Below, piece after piece: positions 23,774 to 29,577 of a stretch of 29,577 bases of DNA. The stretch comes from CAYGZA01 sp964354135 (GTDB lineage: Bacteria; Planctomycetota; Planctomycetia; Pirellulales; Thermoguttaceae): positions 1 to 29,577 of the forward strand of contig CAYGZA010000040.1 of NCBI GenBank assembly GCA_964354135.1. The letters run 5' to 3'. Numbering within the stretch: position 1 is the stretch's first letter; every line of letters begins with the position of its first letter. The notes under the pieces were generated by a model. The model was not told the DNA's origin. It did not search any database and saw only the letters and a list, made by a program, of their open reading frames with translations. A program made the translations under genes and the position numbers.

Positions 23774-25309
23774 CTAGAACCGTTCCCGCACGGCCAATCG
23801 CTGGAGGGCCTCCTTGACGCTCAGGCTGCGTCGCCCGGCGTGTGACCGTCCGGCACCATGGCTGTGGCCGTTGCCATTCCTCACGGGAGCCGCCGTCGCC
23901 GCGCCGTTGGGCGAGTAGCTCCAGGAACTTGCCGCCGGTTGCGGCTCGACTGTCAGGAGCAGGACCCCGAAGCCGGTCAGCAATCCGCCGGCTAAGCCGA
24001 TCAGGATGATCGCAAGGCGGCCTGGGCCGATCGGGCGGGTGCCCGGGTCCGGGGCGTCGATCCGCGAAATCAGTTGGGCCGCCTGCGACGTCGCTTGGCT
24101 CGCCCGGGCGTCTACCAGCCGCTGCCGGGCCCGGTCCAGGAGCTCGGAGCGATTCCGGGTTTCTGCGACCTGGTTGGTGTACGGGGCCCGCAAGACGGCG
24201 AGCTTGTCCAGCCGGGCGGTCACGTCGGCAAGCTGCTCTTCCAGCAACGCGGCACGCTCCACCCCGAGTTGCAGGTCCACCTCCAAAGCGCGGACCGCGC
24301 TTGGCAACTCCTCGTGGACGCGGCGGCGGATCTCGGCTTGCGACTCCTTGGCGGCGATCACCAGGGGATGCTCCGCCGACATCCGCCCCTGCAATTGGGC
24401 CGTCTGAAGCTGGGCTTCGATCAGGCCGTCTTTGAGTTTCCTCAGGGCCGGCTGGGAGTCCAAGAGCGGGCTCGGCGTAGCCACCAGCCGTTCCGGTTCC
24501 CGCTGCGATTGCTGCAGCAGGTCCGAGAGTTGTTCCTGGGTTTTCCGGCCGGTACGGACCTGCCGCAGCTCGTTGCGGATTTCCGTGGCCGTCCGGCGCA
24601 GGGCGCTCTCGCCGGAGGTCGTGTCGTGCAGGATCCGCAGCTCGGCCAGGTCGCTGCCCACGTGCCGCTCCATTTCGCCCAGTTTTCGGGTCGATTCGTC
24701 GAGCTCGTCGGTGGCCAGGCTCACGGTTTTCTCCAACTCAGCGACCATGCTCTTGGCCTTGGCGTCGCGAAGCTTCTGGAACGCGCTCTGCAATTGGGCA
24801 GAGACCGCATTGACGAGGGCCACCGCACGCCCTTGGTCGTTGTCGCGGACCTTCACGTAGAAGACTTCGGTCTTGCCGAATTCGGCGCCCTTGGGGGGAG
24901 TCAGTTTCATCGCGTCCCGCAGATCGGCAACGTCCTCGGCGGTCGGCCAGGCCTCCGCGGGTGTCTCCAAAGCCGGGGGACCGACCTCCTTCAAGGCCGC
25001 CGAGAGCACGCTGTGGCTTTTCGACAGCTCCAGGATCGTTTCCTGGACGGTCTTCATCTCCTCCGGCTGGCTGAACCGGCCGAGGGTATCTTGGGGGCCG
25101 GATGCCTCGTTGCGGACGGTCAACGCCTGGGACGCCTCCCAGGTCGCCGGACGAACTAGGGCGTACGCCCCAGCCAGCAAGGTTACGGCGATTGCCGGGA
25201 TCAGCCAGCGGCGGGGATGGTCCCGGAGGATCCCGGCCAGTTGGCCTGCACCGCGGGCTGCGTTCGGGGCAGAATGGAGGGGCCCGGGTTGACGGTTGAG
25301 CGTTTCCAT
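23774..25309 (-). CDS. Wzz/GumC-like polysaccharide chain-length protein
   Basis: A 511-residue inner-membrane protein with the Wzz layout: a first helix near residues 35-52 (LIPAIAVTLLAGAYALV), a long periplasmic part full of coiled-coil (about 120-400, for example VAELEKTVSLATDELDESTR), and a second helix near 435-457 (LAIILIGLAGGLLTGFGVLL). The C-terminus is a short cytoplasmic tail with a His/Gly-rich stretch; no kinase domain is fused. Such proteins set polymer length or act in export. Starts at 25309 or 25339 are both ATG without a strong ribosome site; 25309 is chosen because it begins right before conserved-looking sequence. It is first in a two-gene operon. Confidence 0.85.
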   Translation of the reverse strand: METLNRQPGPLHSAPNAARGAGQLAGILRDHPRRWLIPAIAVTLLAGAYALVRPATWEASQALTVRNEASGPQDTLGRFSQPEEMKTVQETILELSKSHSVLSAALKEVGPPALETPAEAWPTAEDVADLRDAMKLTPPKGAEFGKTEVFYVKVRDNDQGRAVALVNAVSAQLQSAFQKLRDAKAKSMVAELEKTVSLATDELDESTRKLGEMERHVGSDLAELRILHDTTSGESALRRTATEIRNELRQVRTGRKTQEQLSDLLQQSQREPERLVATPSPLLDSQPALRKLKDGLIEAQLQTAQLQGRMSAEHPLVIAAKESQAEIRRRVHEELPSAVRALEVDLQLGVERAALLEEQLADVTARLDKLAVLRAPYTNQVAETRNRSELLDRARQRLVDARASQATSQAAQLISRIDAPDPGTRPIGPGRLAIILIGLAGGLLTGFGVLLLTVEPQPAASSWSYSPNGAATAAPVRNGNGHSHGAGRSHAGRRSLSVKEALQRLAVRERF

Positions 25310-25572
25310 GGGTCCGAGGGTCTGACCTTGTTCGGGCATTGGGGAGAAACCGGGGAGGATTCGTTGACCACGAGCCAGTGCAAACCGGGTACCAAGCCCC
25401 GCCGCTCCCCCCAGCGACGCGCCGGCGGGACCGAAAACGATTGGCGCCAAAGGGCTTCGGCTGCGGGCCGACCGGCCCGGGTGGCTCGCCCCGGCCGTTG
25501 CCTTTTCGCGTCGTGTTGCCCCACGGCAACGGGCGTTGCCTCGGCGCAGCGCGCCGACCGACGGTTTTCCGC

Positions 25573-25591
25573 ACCCTATATTAGTAAGGGT
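25573..25591. promoter_or_regulatory. AT-rich palindromic centre of a divergent intergenic region
   Basis: ACCCT (25573-25577) and AGGGT (25587-25591) enclose the AT-rich ATATTAGTA. TATATT on plus (25578 region) and TAATAT on minus both look like -10 elements, but no good -35 was found for either. It may be the core of a shared promoter or operator between the Wzz-like operon and the acyltransferase-deacetylase pair. Confidence 0.25.
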
Positions 25592-25610
25592 TAGAATCTG
25601 CGCACGCCGC

Positions 25611-25643
25611 GCAGCGGGAGGGCGAGGCTCCTGCCGAGCCGGA
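25611..25643 (-). repeat. planctomycete-type interspersed repeat (GSAGASPS-coding sequence)
   Basis: GCAGCGGGAGGGCGAGGCTC, then CTGCCGAGCC, contains the stem GGCTC-ctgcc-GAGCC and, read on the minus strand, encodes GSAGASPS. I recall this sequence scattered through planctomycete genomes, often at gene starts, where it creates false N-terminal extensions. Here it lies just upstream of the acyltransferase gene. The assignment rests on memory of the motif. Confidence 0.5.
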
Positions 25644-25686
25644 GACGGGTACTGCGATGGCAGGGCTCAGGAGGACATTTGCACCG

Positions 25687-26949
25687 ATGGAGGTAGTCCG
25701 CTTCCTCAGTCTCGACCAGCTTGCACGGTTTCGAGCGGATTGGGACCACCTGGCCGCAGGCGTTCCCTTTCGCACGTGGGCTTGGATTTCCACCTGGTGG
25801 CGGCACTACGGGGCCGGCGACGGCCGCTCGTCGCCCAAAAGCCTGTACGTCCTGGGTGTGCTCGACCGGGGCGACCGCCTTGTCGGAATCGCCCCGTGGT
25901 ACCTCGAATCTTCCATCTCCAAAGGGCGGGTCCTGCGATTCCTCGGCTCCGGAGAGATCTGTTCCGAGTACCTCACCGTCCTCGCCGAGCCCGAGCGCGA
26001 AGATGACGTTGCCGAAGCCGTCGCCGAATGGCTCACCCAAGCGGCGCTCGGCCAGAATGCCCGACCGGGTTCAACCGGCCGCGACCGCTGGGACCTGCTG
26101 GAGCTAATCGCCGTGGATGCGGGCGACCGGACGATCGCGCGTCTGGCGGCGGAGCTTCGTGCGCGGGGCAACCTCGTCCACCAGCGGCCTGGGCCGAGCT
26201 GCTGGCGGATCGACTTGCCCGACACCTGGAACGAGTACCTCGACACGCTCTCCCGATGGCACCGCAGGCAGCTCCGTACCACCGAACGCAGACTTATCGC
26301 CACAGGCCGGGCGGTATTCCACCTGGTGCGGCGGCCGGCCGACTTGTCGAAGGGGCTGGAGATCTTGAGCGGCTTGCACCAGCGGCGCCACCGGGCCTTG
26401 GGCGAGCCGGGCTGCTTCGCCTCGCCGCGATTCACCGCCTTTCACCGCGAGGTCGTGCCCCTCCTGCTCGCCAGCGGCCGCCTGCAACTGTTCTGGGTCG
26501 AGTTGGATGGGCGGCCGGTGGTCGCCGAATACTTCCTCCTCGGAGACGACACAACCTACGCCTACCAGACCGGAGTAGAGCCCGAAAGCCTGAAAATGGC
26601 CCCGGGACGCCTGGGGAACATGTTCGGCCTGCGGCACGCCATGGCCACGGGCCGCAAGGGGTTCGACTTCCTCCGCGGCGACGAGCCCTACAAGGCCCAC
26701 TGGCGGGCACGTCCCCAGGCCACGGTGGAGACCCGGGTGGCGCCGGACCGCGTCCTTGCCCGAGTGCGGCTGGGCCTCTGGCTGACCGCAAGCCGCCTGA
26801 AACGCTGGGCGAAGGCGGCCTTGCGAAGGCCCGCGGCGCACGCCCTTCCGCCCCCCGGGCCGACCCGAGATGAGCCCGAGAAGGTCGGCTCCCCGGTCGA
26901 GGTTGAGGAGCTGCAAGCCGTTGCCGCCGCCCCCGATCGGTCCCTCTGA
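25687..26949 (+). CDS. GNAT-fold acyltransferase of the CelD/BcsL-FemAB type
   Basis: A 420-residue cytoplasmic protein. The opening FLSLDQLARFRADWDHLAA and PFRTWAWISTWWRHYG match the N-terminal GNAT half of the CelD/BcsL group, and FDFLRGDEPYKAHW near residue 330 is the hallmark of its C-terminal half, with LFWVELDGRPVVAEYFLL before it. Such proteins occur in exopolysaccharide clusters and are thought to modify sugars or precursors with acyl groups. The ATG at 25687 has AGGAGG about twelve bases upstream; an in-frame ATG at 25657 would add ten residues that do not look conserved. The C-terminal 50 residues are Pro/Glu-rich. It is followed after 14 bp by the deacetylase. Confidence 0.85.
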   Translation: MEVVRFLSLDQLARFRADWDHLAAGVPFRTWAWISTWWRHYGAGDGRSSPKSLYVLGVLDRGDRLVGIAPWYLESSISKGRVLRFLGSGEICSEYLTVLAEPEREDDVAEAVAEWLTQAALGQNARPGSTGRDRWDLLELIAVDAGDRTIARLAAELRARGNLVHQRPGPSCWRIDLPDTWNEYLDTLSRWHRRQLRTTERRLIATGRAVFHLVRRPADLSKGLEILSGLHQRRHRALGEPGCFASPRFTAFHREVVPLLLASGRLQLFWVELDGRPVVAEYFLLGDDTTYAYQTGVEPESLKMAPGRLGNMFGLRHAMATGRKGFDFLRGDEPYKAHWRARPQATVETRVAPDRVLARVRLGLWLTASRLKRWAKAALRRPAAHALPPPGPTRDEPEKVGSPVEVEELQAVAAAPDRSL

Positions 26950-26963
26950 TCCAGGAAACGCGG

Positions 26964-27851
26964 ATGAATACCTGGCAATCGCTCCTCCTGCACGCATACT
27001 ACCATGCCTCGCGGCCGTCTCGGCGCCGGCGTAATCGCCAGGCCGAGGCCGAGCACCGTGCGGCGGCGGTCGTCTTCTTCTACCACCGCATCGCCGACGA
27101 TCGCGCCACCCCCTGGACCATGTCCAACCGCATGTTCGCCCGGCAGATCGCCTGGCTGGCGGAGCACCTCGAAATCGTCTCCCTGGAGGAGGCCCGACGG
27201 CGGATCTCGGCGGCCGATAATCCCCGACTCTCGGCGAGCATCACCTTCGACGACGGCTACGCGGAAAACTGCCGCGAGGCAATCCCGCTCTTGGTCCGCA
27301 ATCGCATCCCGTGTACGTATTTCGTGACCTTGGAGAACGTGCGGGAAGGCAAGCCGTTCGAGCACGATCTGGCCCTGGGCCAGCGGTTCCTCCCGAACAC
27401 CCTGGAGCAGCTCCGCTCGATGGCGGCGGCGGGAATCGAGATCGCCTCGCACGGCTACACCCACGCCGACCTCGGCCGGATCACCTCCCGCGGCCCGTTG
27501 CACCGCGAAGTCGTCACGGCCGGCCGGGAGCTTGAGGACTTGCTCGGACGGCGGATGCGGTACTTCGCCTTTCCCTTCGGCCTCCACGCGAATCTGAATC
27601 GGGACGCTTTCGCCATGGCCGCCGAGGCCGGCTATGAAGCCGTCTGCTCGGCCTACGGGGGCTACAATCTCCCCGGGGACGACGCCTTCCATCTCCAGCG
27701 GTTCGCCGCCGATCCGGGCATGATCCGGCTAAAGAACCGGGCCACCGTCGATCCGAGGCTCCTCCGCACGGCCCGTTTCCTGTGGACTCCCGGCGTCGAA
27801 ACGCAGGCGGCGTTGGAAGTAGGACCCGCTTCCGGCCTGCTTCCGCGGTGA
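26964..27851 (+). CDS. Polysaccharide deacetylase (NodB domain)
   Basis: A carbohydrate esterase 4-type enzyme of 295 residues that removes acetyl groups from polysaccharide. Motif 1 is TFDDGY (about residues 94-99, catalytic and metal Asp), motif 2 is SHGYTHADL (about 160-168, two metal histidines), and motif 3 is seen in RYFAFPFG. No signal peptide is evident, and the N-terminus is basic, so the enzyme may act in the cytoplasm or be a pathway member modifying lipid-linked intermediates. AGGAAA lies five bases before the ATG at 26964. It shares an operon with the acyltransferase, which suggests that acyl groups are added and removed on the same glycan. Confidence 0.9.
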   Translation: MNTWQSLLLHAYYHASRPSRRRRNRQAEAEHRAAAVVFFYHRIADDRATPWTMSNRMFARQIAWLAEHLEIVSLEEARRRISAADNPRLSASITFDDGYAENCREAIPLLVRNRIPCTYFVTLENVREGKPFEHDLALGQRFLPNTLEQLRSMAAAGIEIASHGYTHADLGRITSRGPLHREVVTAGRELEDLLGRRMRYFAFPFGLHANLNRDAFAMAAEAGYEAVCSAYGGYNLPGDDAFHLQRFAADPGMIRLKNRATVDPRLLRTARFLWTPGVETQAALEVGPASGLLPR

Positions 27852-27990
27852 GCCGGCCCCGTGGGCCTCCCGGCCTTCTCTCTCGCTGCGCTGGCCCAGG
27901 GCGCACACACCAGGGATTCTATCCGATCGGGTGGCCCAGTTTCGAGGCGAAATCAGGGTCTTTGGAATGGGCGTAAGAACGGGTTGGGCG

Positions 27991-28070
27991 CACGCCCGGA
28001 GCGGGGCGACGGGCGTGGTGAATCTCGCGTGGGCCCAACCACGCCCTTCGTCCCTCAGAGCGTGCCACCC
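27991..28070 (+). repeat. interspersed hairpin repeat, copy 2
   Basis: CACGCCC (27991-27997), GGGCGTGGT (28011-28019), ACCACGCCC (28038-28046) and then CAGAGCGTGCCACCC mirror the layout of the repeat at 19200-19280 in the same orientation. The central stem keeps pairing where its sequence differs from copy 1. It lies directly downstream of the HNH gene; the rest of 27852-27990 shows no gene. Confidence 0.6.
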
Positions 28071-28086
28071 GGCCCGCTCGAGCAAC

Positions 28087-28410
28087 TCATCCGGGTTTGC
28101 CCGTAGGAAGGGGAATCTCTCCCAACGGCGAGTACGAGTTCCCCTTCTTGATATTGCAGGTGCCGCAGAGCAACACCACATTCTCCCAGACAGTCAGGCC
28201 ACCTCGGCTCCAAGCCAGGATGTGGTCCGCATGCAGTTGAGCATATCCCTTAGTTCCACGGAAAACGCCTCTGCAACCCGGACATACGTAGCCGCCTGCT
28301 GACGGATCGAAATGCCTTCGGAAATATGATTCCTTCCACTCGCTCGGGAAGTCCCTTGCGTGCGGATCGCAGTCTGGGAGCTTGGGCGGGCGTTTGTTAT
28401 GGGTGCGCAT
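28087..28410 (-). CDS. Small HNH endonuclease
   Basis: A 107-residue protein with a zinc-type HNH nuclease: CPGC (C43, C46), LHADHILAWSRGG with the catalytic-type D62-H63, WENVVLLC with N77, and CGTCNIKKG (C82, C85) supplying the second cysteine pair. Only a short N-terminal basic region precedes the domain. The ATG at 28410 lies 14 bp inside the end of the DUF262 gene, so the two should be co-translated, with HNH as the likely DNA-cutting partner. GmrSD-type restriction has a comparable division of labour with a DUF1524 (HNH) half. It could instead be an independent homing-type nuclease gene. Confidence 0.85.
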   Translation of the reverse strand: MRTHNKRPPKLPDCDPHARDFPSEWKESYFRRHFDPSAGGYVCPGCRGVFRGTKGYAQLHADHILAWSRGGLTVWENVVLLCGTCNIKKGNSYSPLGEIPLPTGKPG

Positions 28411-29577
28411 CCATGATCGCTCGAAGCAAGCGGACTACCTGGTCGCATTGCGCTTTCTGGCCTTTCTCACCTCGCCAACGTCCCTTCTGTTCTGCGTAAC
28501 CCTCTGGGAGCCATTTCGCGCCGGCCTTGCGGGGGGTTCTGATGAAGTTGGCGATGGCGTCCCAAGCATCATCCGAGACTGTTGAAGGTGCCAGTCCGAG
28601 TTCCACTGCGGCGGCGACGAGTAGCGCCGTCTGTTTGTACTTGTCGACGCTCAGGCCGGGCATCCCTCGCGCGAGAATCCGCTCAATCCAGCTAACGTAG
28701 TCGCTGAACTCCCGGTCCAAACCGCTCCGGTGCGTGGGGAAAACTGTCGGTCCGCCGTGAACGTCCCTCCATTGGAGCTGGGCGCAGTAGATATCGAGAA
28801 CCTCTTCCGTACTTCCCCGGAAAACCACCGGAAGGTGCTTCATCTGGTCCGGGGAACTGACTAGGTTGTCCAGCGCCTCACGATGGCGCGAAACTTCGTA
28901 CCACAGGAACATCTCGGACGGCGTTTGGCCACGCGACTTGGTTTTCCCTTCCCACCAGTCGTACCACAATGCCCACGCGGCAGGATGCGGTTTCCACGGA
29001 TCAGCAATTCCGGAACTGCGAGCCGATTCGACCATCCGCGTGGCAGCGGCGCTTTCCCCATGTAGCCCAGCCAGCCGTATTACAGCCACCGACGGAGATC
29101 CACTGTAGTACGCCAGGCGGATATCCTGGGCTGTGAGTGGGGTGCCGCCCTCGTTTATCCTACGGAAGATCTCCAGTTTCGCGCCGAGTTCGATGTTGCG
29201 TGGAAGGTAGATGATCGTCAGTGGGTAGTCGTTGAAGACAGCCGTCAACTGGGGATGTAGCGCCGAGAGCTTCTTGCCCCGATAATGCACGCTCTGGGGA
29301 GTGAGGTACACCATGTCTTCGTCATCACTGATAGTGAGCTCCTCTTGGGCGTACTTGAGGATTGTGTTGAGCCGTTGCTGACCGTCGACAACCTCAATCG
29401 TGCCCTCGGAGGTCTCGGAGAAGAAGAACGCGGGAACCGTCAGGTTGTTGAGAATAGATTCGATGAAGAGCGACTCCTTCCGAGCGTCCCATTGATCCGC
29501 ATCGCGCTGGTAGTCAGGGATTATGGGCCAAGTGTCAGTAATTCAAGGTCGGCCCTATACTGCCAGAATGCGTATGC
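28397..29577 (-). CDS. DUF262 (GmrS/ParB-like) protein, incomplete, with apparent frameshift
   Basis: Belongs to the DUF262 group found in GmrSD and SspE type defence proteins. The ParB-like motifs are clear in one frame: PDYQRDADQWD, LFIESILNNLTVP and VVDGQQRLNT (D53-R57 counted from 29542). Further on, YLPRNIELGAKLEIFRRINE matches the family. No ATG or GTG lies ahead of these motifs; the first is at 29314, after the DGQQR motif. A stop at 29543-29545 closes the frame. The other frame reads ADLELLTLGP up to a TAA at 29521-29523, and joining it with a one-base insertion near 29524-29530 would give GPIIPDYQRD, a natural family start. So either a one-base deletion (real or sequencing error) or an odd start is present. 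The true 5' end is outside the window. Confidence 0.8.

Noticed and set aside
1..29577. tRNA, rRNA or CRISPR
   Set aside because: No cloverleaf-type sequence, rRNA segment or regularly spaced repeat array was noticed on either strand, though a tRNA search program was not available.

Overview
The window is GC-rich DNA that most resembles a planctomycete (phylum Planctomycetota). The evidence is the arrangement of an alternative complex III (ACIII) operon running straight into a caa3-type cytochrome oxidase operon with an SCO gene between them, an ISL3-type transposase remnant with the N-terminus common in that phylum, and an intergenic repeat whose antisense reading gives the peptide GSAGASPS that I associate with planctomycete genomes. 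A lower rank cannot be assigned by eye. I saw no rRNA, tRNA or CRISPR array.

Region 1 (1-2618): a decayed ISL3 transposase fragment, then ctaA (heme A synthase, minus) and ctaB (heme O synthase, plus), head to head. Together they make the heme A used by the oxidase next door.

Region 2 (2596-16937, minus): one long, tightly packed operon read from 16937 down to 2596: actA (pentaheme cytochrome c), actB (Fe-S/molybdopterin-like protein), actC, actD, actE (monoheme cytochrome c), actF, a small one-helix membrane protein, sco (copper delivery), ctaC (subunit II fused to cytochrome c), ctaD (subunit I, A2 type), ctaE (subunit III), ctaF (subunit IV) and a second subunit III-like gene. Electrons would pass from quinol through ACIII and cytochrome c domains to oxygen. 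Several genes overlap or nearly touch, which fits translational coupling.

Region 3 (16938-17821): csrA (plus) with a structured upstream region (a palindrome overlapping a promoter-like -35 and a direct repeat spaced 22 bp) and, downstream, a chain of competing hairpins ending in a terminator-like stem.

Region 4 (17822-19119, minus): a 1298-bp unit that I read as a single integron gene cassette. It has a 72-bp attC-like site, a 13-bp boundary inverted repeat, and one gene joining a winged-helix-like N-terminus to a TIR-like domain of the CAP12/Pycsar type. This is the strongest candidate in the window for an undescribed system, probably a one-gene anti-phage effector. No integrase gene is in the window.

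Region 5 (19120-27851): a secreted HExxH metallopeptidase; a plsC-cdsA pair for phospholipid synthesis; and a divergent exopolysaccharide set (Wzz-like chain-length protein and initiating sugar-phosphate transferase on minus; CelD/FemAB-like acyltransferase and polysaccharide deacetylase on plus). Several intergenic repeats lie between these genes.

Region 6 (27852-29577): a second copy of an ~80-bp hairpin repeat first seen at 19200, then a minus-strand pair in which a DUF262 (GmrS/ParB-like, DGQQR) gene overlaps a small HNH endonuclease gene. This looks like a restriction or defence pair, with an apparent frameshift in the DUF262 gene close to the window edge.
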